Below, piece by piece: positions 34,144 through 45,805 of a stretch of 64,000 nt of DNA (positions within the stretch are counted from its first letter, which is position 1; every line of letters starts with the position of its first letter). Source of the stretch: JAASSS01 sp021767745 (GTDB taxonomy: Bacteria; Pseudomonadota; Gammaproteobacteria; UBA5335); contig JAXHVN010000034.1 in the NCBI GenBank assembly GCA_034189165.1, forward strand, positions 62,001 to 126,000, written 5' to 3'. A program made the translations under genes and the position numbers. Below the pieces are notes generated by a model. The model did no database searches and was not told the DNA's origin. It saw nothing but the letters and a program-made list of their open reading frames with translations.

Positions 34144-35579
34144 GCGTGCCGCCGCACGTGCCGGCGCGGATCGCGCAGCAGGCCTGGATGCGCCGCATCC
34201 GGCGGATTCATTTCGTCGGCATCGGTGGCGCCGGCATGAGCGGCATCGCCGAAGTGCTGCACAACCTCGGCTACGCCGTGAGCGGTTCGGACGCGCGCGC
34301 CGGCGGGGCCGTCGAGCGGCTGCGCGAGCTCGGCGTGCCGGTGCATCTGGGTCATGCCCCCGCCCACATCGCGGCTGCCGACGTGGTGGTCATATCCACG
34401 GCCGTGGCGGAGGACAACCCCGAGGTGGTCGCCGCCCATGCGGCCGGCGTGCCGGTGGTGCGCCGCGCGGAGATGCTGGGCGAGCTGATGCGTTTTCGCT
34501 ACGGCATCGCCGTGGCCGGCACCCACGGCAAGACCACCACCACCAGCCTGATCGCCAGCGTGCTGGCCGAGGGCGCGCTCGATCCGACCTTCGTGATCGG
34601 CGGGCGCCTCAACAGCGCCGGCAGCAACGCCCGGCTCGGCACCGGCAGTTATCTGGTGGCCGAGGCCGACGAGAGCGATGGCTCGTTCCTGCGCCTGCAG
34701 CCGATGATCGCGGTGGTCACCAACATCGACGCCGATCACATGGCGACCTACGGCGGCGACCTGGCGACGCTGCGCAACGCCTTTCTGACCTTCCTGCACA
34801 ACCTGCCCTTCTACGGGCTGGCGGTGGTCTGCCTGGACGACCCGGCGCTGGCCCAGCTGCTGCCGCAGATCGGCCGCCCGGTGATGACCTACGGCTTCGC
34901 CGAGCAGGCCCGGGTGCGGGCGAGCGAGCTGGTGGCCGACGGGCCCCGCACGCGCTTCACCCTGACCCTGCCGGACGGGAGCCGCGAGTCGGTGACGCTG
35001 AACCTGCCGGGTCGGCACAACGTGCTGAACGCGCTGGCGGCGGCGGGAGTGGCTTACGAACTCGGGGTATCCACCGCGCAGATCGCGGCGGCGCTGGCTC
35101 GCTTCGAGGGCATCGGCCGGCGCTTCCACCAGCATCCGCCGCTGCCGGTCGAGGGCGGCGAGGCGCTGCTGGTCGACGACTACGCCCACCATCCGACCGA
35201 GCTGGCGGCGGCCATGCAGGCTGTGCGCGCGGCCTGGCCGGAGCGCCGGCTCGTGCTGGTCTTCCAGCCGCACCGCTACAGCCGTACCCGCGATCTGCTG
35301 GACGACTTCGCGCGTGTGCTCTCCACCGCCGATGCACTGCTGCTGTGCGAGGTCTATGCCGCCGGCGAGACGCCGCTGCCGGCGGCGGATGGCCGCGCCC
35401 TGGCACGCGCGGTGCGCCAGCGTGGCCAGGTCGAGCCGGTGTTCGTGCCGGTGCTGGACGAGCTGGCGCCAGCGCTGGCCGCGATGGCGCGGGCCGGGGA
35501 TGTGGTGCTCACCGCCGGCGCCGGCGACATCGGTGCCGCGGTGGGACAGCTCGGCGGCCGCTGGCCGGAGCGTTCGTGA
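34140..35579 (+). CDS. murC: UDP-N-acetylmuramate:L-alanine ligase
   Basis: MurC joins L-Ala to UDP-MurNAc, opening the stem-peptide pathway. The 479 residues contain HFVGIGGAGMSGIAEVL, the ATP loop AGTHGKTTTTSLI, EADESDGSF, NIDADHMATY, and the C-domain HHPTELAAAM and FQPHRYSRT motifs. It overlaps murG upstream and touches murB at its stop. The D-Ala-D-Ala ligase is a separate gene further on. Confidence 0.97.
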   Translation: MSVPPHVPARIAQQAWMRRIRRIHFVGIGGAGMSGIAEVLHNLGYAVSGSDARAGGAVERLRELGVPVHLGHAPAHIAAADVVVISTAVAEDNPEVVAAHAAGVPVVRRAEMLGELMRFRYGIAVAGTHGKTTTTSLIASVLAEGALDPTFVIGGRLNSAGSNARLGTGSYLVAEADESDGSFLRLQPMIAVVTNIDADHMATYGGDLATLRNAFLTFLHNLPFYGLAVVCLDDPALAQLLPQIGRPVMTYGFAEQARVRASELVADGPRTRFTLTLPDGSRESVTLNLPGRHNVLNALAAAGVAYELGVSTAQIAAALARFEGIGRRFHQHPPLPVEGGEALLVDDYAHHPTELAAAMQAVRAAWPERRLVLVFQPHRYSRTRDLLDDFARVLSTADALLLCEVYAAGETPLPAADGRALARAVRQRGQVEPVFVPVLDELAPALAAMARAGDVVLTAGAGDIGAAVGQLGGRWPERS

Positions 35580-36472
35580 TGGCCGCCCGCTTCAGCTCCC
35601 CGTACGACATCCGGCGCCAGGTGCTGCTGGCCGGGCACACGACCTGGGCCGTCGGCGGCCCGGTGCGCGAGCTGTTCACGCCCGCCAGCGAGGGCGAGCT
35701 GGCCGCCTTCTGGCAGGCTCGCCGGCCGGACCCCGCGGACGTGCTCTGGCTCGGCCTCGGCAGCAATCTGCTGGTGCGCGACGGTGGCCTGCGCGGGCTC
35801 GCCATCGCCACGCATCCGGCGCTCGGCGGCGTGGAGTTCCAGCCGCAGGGCCGGGTGTGGCTCGGCGCCGGTACGCCCTGCGCCAAGGTCGCGCGCCAGA
35901 CCCGGCGGCGCGGCCTGACCGGTGCCGAGTTCCTCGCCGGCATTCCCGGCACCATCGGCGGCGCGCTGGCGATGAACGCCGGCGCCTTCGGCGGCGAGAT
36001 CTGGCCGCTGGTGCGACGCGTGCGGGTCCTCGATGCCGCCGGCCGGATCCACGAGCGGCGCCGCGAGGACTACACCGCCGGCTACCGCGAGTTGCACGGG
36101 CCCGCCGGCGATGCCGGCTTTCTCGCCGCGCAGCTGCAGCTGGCACCACTGACCGACGAGGTGGACGATCCCATCCGGCCGCTGCTCGCGCGCCGCGCCG
36201 CGACCCAGCCGCTCGGCGAGCGCAGCTGCGGTTCGGTGTTCCGCAACCCGCCGGGCGACCATGCCGCGCGGCTGATCGAGGCGGCGGGTCTCAAGGGCGC
36301 GGCCGTGGGCGAGGCCGTCGTGTCGCCCAAGCACGCCAACTTCATCATCAATCGGGGCGCCGCCAGCGCGCTGGATATCGAGCGGCTGATCGGGCAGGTC
36401 CGCGCCACGGTGGCGGCTCACGCCGGCGTGGTGCTGCGGCCCGAGGTGCGCGTCGTGGGGGAATTCGCATGA
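35579..36472 (+). CDS. murB: UDP-N-acetylenolpyruvoylglucosamine reductase
   Basis: MurB is an FAD/NADPH enzyme that reduces the MurA product to UDP-MurNAc. The 297 residues show the FAD-binding LWLGLGSNLLVRDGGLRG, GAEFLAGIPGTIGGALAMNAGAFGGE, and CGSVFRNPPGDHAARLIEAAGLKG with the catalytic Ser. The start is ATG 35579 (one-base overlap with murC). The in-frame GTG three bases earlier would overlap as GTGA and cannot be excluded. Confidence 0.95.
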   Translation: MAARFSSPYDIRRQVLLAGHTTWAVGGPVRELFTPASEGELAAFWQARRPDPADVLWLGLGSNLLVRDGGLRGLAIATHPALGGVEFQPQGRVWLGAGTPCAKVARQTRRRGLTGAEFLAGIPGTIGGALAMNAGAFGGEIWPLVRRVRVLDAAGRIHERRREDYTAGYRELHGPAGDAGFLAAQLQLAPLTDEVDDPIRPLLARRAATQPLGERSCGSVFRNPPGDHAARLIEAAGLKGAAVGEAVVSPKHANFIINRGAASALDIERLIGQVRATVAAHAGVVLRPEVRVVGEFA

Positions 36473-37413
36473 GCGGCGCAGCGCGTTACGGTCGGGTGGC
36501 GGTCCTGCTCGGGGGCACGGCGGCGGAGCGGGAGGTCTCGCTGCGTTCCGGCGCGGCGGTGCTGCAGGCGCTGCAGGCCGCGGGCGTCGATGCCGAGGCC
36601 TTCGACCCGCGTGAGCGGCCGCTGACCGAACTGCTGCGCTTCGATCGGGCCTTCAACGCCCTGCACGGACGCGGCGGTGAGGACGGTGTCATCCAGGGCG
36701 CGCTGGAGATGCTCGGCATCCCCTGCACCGGCAGCGGGGTCCTGGGCGCGGCGTTGTCCATGGACAAGCTGCGCAGCAAGCAGATCTGGCAGGCGATGGG
36801 TTTGCCGACGCCCGCGTACCGGCCGGTGACGGCGCAGACCGAGCCGGCGGCGCTGGCCTCCGCGCTCGGCCTGCCGCTCGCCATCAAGCCGGCTCGCGAG
36901 GGCTCCAGCCTCGGCATGAGCCGGATCACCGCGGTCGGGCAGATTCCGGCCGCGATCGAAACCGCGCTGCGGCTGGACCGGCAGGTGCTGGCCGAGTCAT
37001 GGATTGCCGGCGCCGAGTACACCGCCACGATCCTGCACGGCGAGGCGCTGCCGCTGATCCGGCTGGAGACCCCGCGCGACTTCTACGACTACGAGGCCAA
37101 GTACGCCGCCAACGATACGCGCTACCTCTGCCCTTGCGGGCTGCCGGCAGCGCAGGAGGCACGCCTGCAGGCGCTGGCGCTGGCGGCGTTCGCGGCACTG
37201 GATTGCCGTGGCTGGGGCCGCGTCGATCTGATGCTCGATGCGGCGGGCGCGCCCTGGCTGCTGGAAGTCAACGCCGTACCCGGCATGACCGACCACAGCC
37301 TGGTGCCGATGTCGGCCCGTGCCGCGGGCCTGGACTTTCAGGCGCTGGTGCTGCGGATCCTCGACACCGCCCTGACGGCCGAGCCGGCCCCGGCCGGCGG
37401 AGGCGCAGGATGA
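36469..37413 (+). CDS. ddl: D-alanine:D-alanine ligase
   Basis: Ddl is an ATP-grasp enzyme supplying D-Ala-D-Ala for MurF. The 314 residues show VLLGGTAAEREVSLRSG, LHGRGGEDGVIQGALE, the ATP-grasp strand LAIKPAREGSSLGMS and the metal site LLEVNAVPGMTDHSLVP. The position between murB and ftsQ is that of DdlB. The ATG overlaps murB and the stop overlaps ftsQ by 4 bases each. Confidence 0.96.
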   Translation: MSGAARYGRVAVLLGGTAAEREVSLRSGAAVLQALQAAGVDAEAFDPRERPLTELLRFDRAFNALHGRGGEDGVIQGALEMLGIPCTGSGVLGAALSMDKLRSKQIWQAMGLPTPAYRPVTAQTEPAALASALGLPLAIKPAREGSSLGMSRITAVGQIPAAIETALRLDRQVLAESWIAGAEYTATILHGEALPLIRLETPRDFYDYEAKYAANDTRYLCPCGLPAAQEARLQALALAAFAALDCRGWGRVDLMLDAAGAPWLLEVNAVPGMTDHSLVPMSARAAGLDFQALVLRILDTALTAEPAPAGGGAG

Positions 37414-38156
37414 GCCGGGCCCACGGGCGGCATCGCCCCGGCCTGCTGCGCCGGGCGTTGCCGGTGCTGCTGCTGGGGGGCGTACTGGCCGCCTGGCTGG
37501 CCCTGCAGCTGCCTTCGCAGCCGTGGTTCGCGGTACGGGAGATCCGCCTGCAGGCCCCCTTGGCGCAGGCGCCGCTGGCCAGCTATGCCGCCGTGCTGGC
37601 GCCCCAGCTCGGGCGTTCGCTGCTGGCAATCGAGCCGACCGCACTGGCCGCGGCCCTGCGCGAGCACGGCGCACTGCGCAGCGTAGAGGTGGAGCGGCGC
37701 TGGCCGGATGCGCTGCGTGTGGTGGCCCGCGAGGTGCAGCCGGTGGCGCGCTGGGGCGAGGTCGCGCTGCTGGACGTCGATGGCAGCCGTATCACCGCCG
37801 CAGCGCCGGATGCGGCGGTGGCGCTGCCGCTGCTGAACGGGCCGCCCGGCAGTGAGCGTGAAGTCCTGGCGACATGGGCGGAGCTCGGCCGCCTGCTGGC
37901 GCGGCATGCCCTGCAGATCAGCCAGCTGGTCGTGGACGAGCGCGGCAGTTGGCGGCTGACGCTCGGCAGCGGCGTGGAGCTGCGGCTCGGCGGCGAGGTT
38001 CCCGCGCCGCAGCGGCTGGCCGTCTTCCTGCAGCGCGGCTGGCCGGCGCTGGCCGCCGACAGCGACCGGCTGGCCTACGTGGACCTGCGCTATCCCAACG
38101 GGTTCGCCGTCGCACCGCGGCCGGCGGCGCCCATTACCGCCCGCAACGAGACATAG
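37410..38156 (+). CDS. ftsQ: cell division protein FtsQ
   Basis: FtsQ is a bitopic membrane scaffold of the divisome, partner of FtsL and FtsB. The 248 residues have a basic cytoplasmic tail, one membrane helix (about 15-33), a POTRA domain beginning at the FAVREIRLQAPL strand (about 39), and a C-terminal beta domain ending near YVDLRYPNGFAV. The ATG overlaps ddl by 4 bases. The stop is 9 bases before ftsA. Confidence 0.94.
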   Translation: MSRAHGRHRPGLLRRALPVLLLGGVLAAWLALQLPSQPWFAVREIRLQAPLAQAPLASYAAVLAPQLGRSLLAIEPTALAAALREHGALRSVEVERRWPDALRVVAREVQPVARWGEVALLDVDGSRITAAAPDAAVALPLLNGPPGSEREVLATWAELGRLLARHALQISQLVVDERGSWRLTLGSGVELRLGGEVPAPQRLAVFLQRGWPALAADSDRLAYVDLRYPNGFAVAPRPAAPITARNET

Positions 38157-38165
38157 AGAGTACGC

Positions 38166-39398
38166 GTGGCTAGGAAACAGGAACAGGAACTGATCGTCGG
38201 CCTGGACATCGGCACCTCGAAGGTCGTGTGCATGGTCGGCGAAATCGACGACCACGGCGGCGTGGAGGTGATCGGCCTCGGCTCGCAGCCCTCGCGCGGC
38301 CTGAAGAAGGGGGTGGTGGTCAACATCGAGACGACGGTGCAGGCCATCCGGCGCGCCGTGGAGGAGGCCGAGCTGATGGCCGGGTGCCACGTGCATTCGG
38401 TCTACGCCGGCATCGCCGGCAGCCACATCCGCAGCCTGAACTCGCACGGCATCGTCGCCATCCGCGACCGCGAGGTGCGTCAGGAGGATGTCGATCGCGT
38501 GCTCGACGCCGCCCGCGCGGTGGCGATCCCGGCCGACCAGAAGGTCCTGCACATCCTGCCGCAGGAGTTCGTCATCGACGAACAGGAAGGGATCCGAGAG
38601 CCGATCGGCATGTCCGGCGTGCGTCTGGAAGCCAAGGTGCACATGGTGACCGGCGCGGAGAGCGCGGCACAGAACATCAGCAAGTGCATCGAGCGCTGCA
38701 ACCTCGAAGTCGAGGACATCATCCTGCAGCAGATGGCCAGCAGCGCCGCGGTGCTCGCGCAGGACGAGAAGGAACTCGGCGTCTGCCTGGTCGACATCGG
38801 CGGGGGCACCACGGACATCGCGGTGTTCACCGAGGGCGCCATCCGGCATACGGCGGTCATTCCCATCGCCGGCGACCAGGTCACCAACGACATCGCCGTG
38901 GCGCTGCGCACGCCGAGTCACCACGCCGAGCAGATCAAGCTCAAACATGCCTGCGCGCTGCCCCAGCTGGTGCAGACCGACGAGGCGATCGAGGTGCCGA
39001 GCGTGGGCGATCGCCCGCCGCGGCGACTGAAGCGCCACACGCTGGCCGAGGTGGTCGAGCCGCGCTACGAGGAGCTGTTCTCGCTGGTGCTGGCCGAGCT
39101 GCGCCGCAGCGGCTTCGAAGAGCTGGTCGCCGCCGGCATCGTGCTGACCGGCGGCAGCAGCCGGATGCTCGGTGCCGTGGAGCTGGCGGAGGAAGTCTTT
39201 CACATGCCGGTGCGCCTGGGCGTGCCGCAGAACGTCGGCGGTATGAGCGAGGCCGTCGACCACCCGATGCACGCCACGGCAGCAGGTCTGCTGCTGTTCG
39301 GCGCGCAGCAGTCGAGAGAGCGCGTCGAGGCGCCCGAGCAAGGCGGCCTGACGAGCGTATGGGAACGGATGAAGCGCTGGTTCCAGCGGAATTTCTGA
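38166..39398 (+). CDS. ftsA: cell division protein FtsA
   Basis: FtsA is an actin-like ATPase that tethers FtsZ to the membrane and recruits later divisome proteins. The 410 residues show the phosphate loop VGLDIGTSKVVCMVG, LVDIGGGTTDIAVF, the adenosine motif VLTGGSSRMLG, and a C-terminal amphipathic membrane-targeting helix (VWERMKRWFQRNF). The start is GTG 38166 with a GAGAG upstream. Confidence 0.97.
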   Translation: MARKQEQELIVGLDIGTSKVVCMVGEIDDHGGVEVIGLGSQPSRGLKKGVVVNIETTVQAIRRAVEEAELMAGCHVHSVYAGIAGSHIRSLNSHGIVAIRDREVRQEDVDRVLDAARAVAIPADQKVLHILPQEFVIDEQEGIREPIGMSGVRLEAKVHMVTGAESAAQNISKCIERCNLEVEDIILQQMASSAAVLAQDEKELGVCLVDIGGGTTDIAVFTEGAIRHTAVIPIAGDQVTNDIAVALRTPSHHAEQIKLKHACALPQLVQTDEAIEVPSVGDRPPRRLKRHTLAEVVEPRYEELFSLVLAELRRSGFEELVAAGIVLTGGSSRMLGAVELAEEVFHMPVRLGVPQNVGGMSEAVDHPMHATAAGLLLFGAQQSRERVEAPEQGGLTSVWERMKRWFQRNF

Positions 39399-39455
39399 GC
39401 ACTTCCCGTGAGCGTCGCGCAGACGACGGCGGGGCCACAGCAAGCGGAGTACATC

Positions 39456-40616
39456 ATGTTCGAGATAACCGATTCGTGTGACACCAATGCGGTGATCAAG
39501 GTCATCGGCGTCGGCGGGGCCGGCTGCAACGCGCTGCGCAACATGGCGCAGGCAAAGATCGAGGGCGTCGACCTCATCGCCGCCAACACCGACGCGCAGG
39601 CGCTGCGCAACCATCCGGCAGGCTCGCTGCTGCAGCTGGGGGCGAACGTCACCGGCGGGCTCGGTGCCGGCATGCAGCCCGAGCGCGGGCGGCAGGCGGC
39701 GCTGGAGGACAAGCAGCGCATCCACGAGATCATCGCCGGCGCGGACATGCTGTTCATCACCGCCGGCATGGGCGGTGGCACCGGCACGGGCGCCGCCCCG
39801 GTGGTGGCGGAGATCGCCAAGGAGGCCGGCATCCTGACCGTGGCCGTGGTATGCAAGCCGTTCGGCTTCGAGGGCTCGCGGCGCATGGCCATCGCCCGCA
39901 GCGGCCTGGATGAGCTGAGCAAGACGGTGGACTCGCTGATCGTGATCCCCAACGAGCGGCTGCCGCTGGTGCTGGGCAAGGACGTGCGTATGTCCGATGC
40001 CTTCGTGGTCGCCGACGGGGTGCTGGTCAATGCCGTGTCCGGCATCGCCGAGCTGATCACTCTGCCGGGTCTGATCAACGTCGATTTCGCGGACGTGCGC
40101 ACGGTGATGTCGGAGATGGGCATGGCGATGATGGGCTCGGGCCGGGCGAGCGGCGAGAACCGCGCGCGCAAGGCTGCCGAGGAGGCCCTGGCCAGCCCCT
40201 TGCTGGAAGAGGTCAACCTGACCGGCGCACGCGGCGTCCTGGTCAACGTCACGGCGGGCCTCGACCTGTCGATCGGCGAGTTCGAGGAAGTCGGCAACAC
40301 CGTGCGTGCCTGCGCCTCGGACGAGGCCAACGTCGTGGTCGGCACGGTCATCGACCCGGACATGACCGACGAGCTGCGCGTCACCGTGGTGGCGACCGGC
40401 CTCGCCGAGGCCTATGGTCAGGCGCCGCCTGCGCCGCGAGAGGTCAAGCCGGCCGTGCAGCCGGTGGCCCGCACGCCGAACGGCGAGGTGGACTACCACC
40501 ACCTGGAGCGGCCCGCCGTGATCCGCCGGCGCAGCCTCGGCAACACCGCACTGGCACAGGAGCACGACACCGACTATCTGGACGTGCCGGCCTTCCTGCG
40601 GCAGCAGGCGGACTGA
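39456..40616 (+). CDS. ftsZ: cell division GTPase FtsZ
   Basis: FtsZ is the tubulin homologue that forms the Z ring. From ATG 39456, preceded by GGAG at 7 bases, it has 386 residues starting MFEITDSCDTNAVIKVIGVG. An upstream in-frame GTG at 39408 would add 16 residues but lacks the family pattern. The GTP signature GGGTGTG is at 106-112. The conserved C-terminal peptide that binds FtsA, ZipA and ZapD is present as DYLDVPAFLRQQAD. Confidence 0.97.
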   Translation: MFEITDSCDTNAVIKVIGVGGAGCNALRNMAQAKIEGVDLIAANTDAQALRNHPAGSLLQLGANVTGGLGAGMQPERGRQAALEDKQRIHEIIAGADMLFITAGMGGGTGTGAAPVVAEIAKEAGILTVAVVCKPFGFEGSRRMAIARSGLDELSKTVDSLIVIPNERLPLVLGKDVRMSDAFVVADGVLVNAVSGIAELITLPGLINVDFADVRTVMSEMGMAMMGSGRASGENRARKAAEEALASPLLEEVNLTGARGVLVNVTAGLDLSIGEFEEVGNTVRACASDEANVVVGTVIDPDMTDELRVTVVATGLAEAYGQAPPAPREVKPAVQPVARTPNGEVDYHHLERPAVIRRRSLGNTALAQEHDTDYLDVPAFLRQQAD

Positions 40617-40621
40617 TCGCG

Positions 40622-40651
40622 ATGACGCAGGTCATGGCGCTGCGTTAAACT
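40622..40651 (+). promoter_or_regulatory. candidate promoter of lpxC
   Basis: ATGACG or TGACGC (40622-40628) and TAAACT (40646-40651) are 17-18 bases apart in the 127-base ftsZ-lpxC gap. This is the only gap over 60 bases between mraZ and the end of lpxC. The transcription start would fall near 40658, some 85 bases before lpxC. It is a moderate match; lpxC could also be read from the dcw transcript. Confidence 0.4.
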
Positions 40652-40743
40652 ATGAGGCTTGCCCGGTCTCGGCACCAAGGTGCATCAGGCGCTGCCGCCT
40701 CGACGTGCCTGCCGTGCAGCGGCATCAGGAACAGGGTCGGCGA

Positions 40744-41661
40744 ATGCTACGACAACGCACTTTGAAAAATTCCATCCGCGCTGCGGGGATCGGCCTGCAC
40801 TCGGGCAAGAAGGTCTTTCTGACCCTGAAGCCGGCGCCGGTGGACGCCGGAATCACCTTCCGCCGGGTCGATCTGCCGGGTGCGCCGCAGATCAAGGCGC
40901 AGCCGGACAAGGTCGTCGACACGCTGTTGTCCACCACCCTCGGCGAGGGCGAGGTGCGGGTCGGCACCGTGGAGCATCTGCTCGCGGCGCTGGCCGGCCA
41001 GGGGATCGACAACGCCGAGATCGAGGTGTCGGCGGCGGAAGTGCCGATCATGGACGGCAGCGCCGGGCCGTTCGTGTTCCTGATCCAGTCCGCCGGCATC
41101 CGCGAGCAGGATGCCTTCAAGCGCTACATCCGCATCCGCCGCTCCGTGCAGGTGCAGGATGGTGACCGCTGGGCGCGCTTCGACCCGTTCGACGGCTTCA
41201 AGGTCGGCTACACGATTCACTTCGATCACCCCGTGTTCGAACGGCGGCCATCGACGGTCGAATTCGATTTCGGCGGCAGTTCCTTCGTCAAGGAGATCAG
41301 CCGGGCCCGCACGTTCGGCTTCATGCGCGACATGGAGCAGCTGCGTCAGCGCAACCTGGCGCAGGGCGGCAGCCTGGACAACGCGATCGTGGTCGGCGAC
41401 TACCAGATCCTGAACGAGGACGGCCTGCGCTACGAGGATGAGTTCGTGCGCCACAAGATCCTCGATGCGATCGGCGACCTGTACCTGCTGGGCCATGGCC
41501 TGATCGGCGCCTTCACCGGGCACAAGTCGGGCCACGACATCAACAACCGGCTGCTGCGCAAGCTGCTGGCGGACCAGACGGCGTTCGAGACGGTGCAGTT
41601 CGAGGATCGGGCCGAGCTGCCGATCAGCTGCCAGCCCATCGGCGCTGCCGTCACCGGCTGA
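40744..41661 (+). CDS. lpxC: UDP-3-O-acyl-N-acetylglucosamine deacetylase
   Basis: LpxC is the Zn enzyme for the committed step of lipid A synthesis. The 305-residue length equals that of E. coli. Zn ligands H78 (VEHLLAAL), H237 and D241 (VRHKILDAIGDL) and the catalytic H264 (HKSGHDINN) are all in place. The ATG at 40744 (MLRQRTLKNSI) is the family start; an in-frame ATG 39 bases earlier is less likely. It converges on dciA with only 10 bases between stops. Confidence 0.97.
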   Translation: MLRQRTLKNSIRAAGIGLHSGKKVFLTLKPAPVDAGITFRRVDLPGAPQIKAQPDKVVDTLLSTTLGEGEVRVGTVEHLLAALAGQGIDNAEIEVSAAEVPIMDGSAGPFVFLIQSAGIREQDAFKRYIRIRRSVQVQDGDRWARFDPFDGFKVGYTIHFDHPVFERRPSTVEFDFGGSSFVKEISRARTFGFMRDMEQLRQRNLAQGGSLDNAIVVGDYQILNEDGLRYEDEFVRHKILDAIGDLYLLGHGLIGAFTGHKSGHDINNRLLRKLLADQTAFETVQFEDRAELPISCQPIGAAVTG

Positions 41662-41671
41662 GCATCGCCGG

Positions 41672-42127
41672 TCAGTCGACCTCCGCGAGCCGGCGCAGCG
41701 CAGCCGCCAGTGCCTCGGAGCCAGGATCGGCATGCGCCGCCATCTCCGTGGCCAGTGCCGCAAGGGCGCGGCGGGCGGTGGTATCCGGCGGCTGCGCGCG
41801 TCGTGATGACCGCGGCCGGATGCTGCTCCCATGGGGGTCCAGCATGACGCGCACCTCCACCCGTCGGTGCGCCAGCGCCGGCAGCTGTGCCAGAATGCGC
41901 GGCGCACAGAAACGCAGTCGGGCGGCACGGGCAGGATCCGGGGCGCCCAGCACCAGACGATCCGGTTGCCATGCCGCGAGCCACCAGGGTTCGGGCAGAG
42001 GATCGGTCAGTCGTCGCCGCAGTTGCTGCTCGGCGCGCAGCAGCCGATTCGCCCGGGTGGCGATGGCACTGTCGGCAAGCAGGCAGTCGAGGCGGGTCGG
42101 GCGCGGGCCGGGCAGCGTCATGTTCAT
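41672..42127 (-). CDS. dciA: DciA-like (DUF721) replicative helicase loader candidate
   Basis: DciA is the ancestral loader/operator of the DnaB helicase in bacteria lacking phage-derived DnaC. The 151-residue protein has a KH-like N half (LLADSAIATRANRLLRAEQ, WWLAAWQPDRLVLGAPDPA, RLRFCAPRILAQL) and a flexible C-terminal part. The similarity is weak, as is usual for DUF721. The lpxC-(DUF721)-M23-secA context matches pseudomonads and supports the call. The start is ATG 42127 or 42121; neither has a strong ribosome-binding site. Confidence 0.75.
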   Translation of the reverse strand: MNMTLPGPRPTRLDCLLADSAIATRANRLLRAEQQLRRRLTDPLPEPWWLAAWQPDRLVLGAPDPARAARLRFCAPRILAQLPALAHRRVEVRVMLDPHGSSIRPRSSRRAQPPDTTARRALAALATEMAAHADPGSEALAAALRRLAEVD

Positions 42128-42145
42128 GTTCGATGGCGGCGGAAT

Positions 42146-43033
42146 ATGCATTTGACCTTGCATGTCGATTGGCGCGGCCGCAAGCGCCGGCTGATTCTGC
42201 CACTCTGGGTGCTGGCCGCGGTGGTGGTCTCCTACGGTGTGCTGGCCGCGGCGATCGGCAGCTGGGGCAGCAAGCCGGAGGCCGCCGACGCCAGAGTATG
42301 GCAGGCGGCGCTGTCGGTGGCGGGGGAGGAACTGCTGCGGGTACGTAGCGAGAGTGCCGCCCGGGTCGAGGCGCTGTCCGACGGGCTGAGTCAGCTGCAG
42401 GCGCAGGCTTCCCGACTGCAGATCCTGGGCGATCGGGTGGTGCGCGAGGCGGGCCTCGATGCCTCGGAATTCGATTTCGGCGCCGCCATGGGCGGCCCTG
42501 ACCTGTACGCGCCCGCCGGCGATGAGGTGGCCCTGCAGCAGGGCGTGTCGCAGCTCGCCAGTCGGCTCGGCGCCCAGGAGCGCCAATTGCAGGCGGTGTC
42601 GCATTTATTGAATGGCCGGCAGGCGCTGGCCGAAGCGCTGCCTGCGGGCTGGCCGGTGCTCGCCGGCAGGATTTCCTCCGGCTTCGGCTACCGGCGCGAT
42701 CCGCTCCACGGCCACCGCCGTTTCCACGCCGGTGTCGACATTCCCGGCCGCACCGGCGACCCCGTGCTGGCCGTGGCGGCCGGCGTGGTGACGGCCACCG
42801 GCGCGCGCAGCGGCTACGGCCGCACCATCGAGATCACCCATCTGGACGGCTATACCACCCTCTACGGCCACAATCGGCGACTGCTGGTGCGGGAAGGCGA
42901 TGTCGTCGGACGCGGGGACGTCATCGCCGAGCTCGGCGCCTCCGGCCGTGCCACCGGCCCGCATGTGCACTTCGAGGTCCGCCGCGATGGCCGGGCCGTC
43001 GATCCACGTACCTACCTCAAGCGCGGCGACTAG
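42146..43033 (+). CDS. M23 family membrane-anchored metallopeptidase
   Basis: This is a putative peptidoglycan endopeptidase or LytM-type activator. The 295 residues have a membrane helix (about 17-38), a periplasmic coiled coil (about 55-160) and a C-terminal LytM domain. The Zn ligands are H194 and D198 (FHAGVDIP) and H275 (GPHVHFEV), with catalytic-type histidines H242 and H273. All metal residues are kept, so it may be an active enzyme. It occupies the place of secM in E. coli. Only 18 bases separate it from divergent dciA. Confidence 0.9.
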   Translation: MHLTLHVDWRGRKRRLILPLWVLAAVVVSYGVLAAAIGSWGSKPEAADARVWQAALSVAGEELLRVRSESAARVEALSDGLSQLQAQASRLQILGDRVVREAGLDASEFDFGAAMGGPDLYAPAGDEVALQQGVSQLASRLGAQERQLQAVSHLLNGRQALAEALPAGWPVLAGRISSGFGYRRDPLHGHRRFHAGVDIPGRTGDPVLAVAAGVVTATGARSGYGRTIEITHLDGYTTLYGHNRRLLVREGDVVGRGDVIAELGASGRATGPHVHFEVRRDGRAVDPRTYLKRGD

Positions 43034-43072
43034 ACGCCGCCGCGGCACAGAACTCCAACGGCATCTGAGTCT

Positions 43073-45801
<2,729 letters not shown>

Positions 45802-45805
<4 letters not shown>

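Noticed and set aside
37338..40565. Open minus-strand frame of 1075 codons opposite ftsQ-ftsA-ftsZ
   Set aside because: It is antisense to three certain genes; the product is His/Gln/Arg/Ala-rich with no domain. High third-position GC keeps this antisense frame open.
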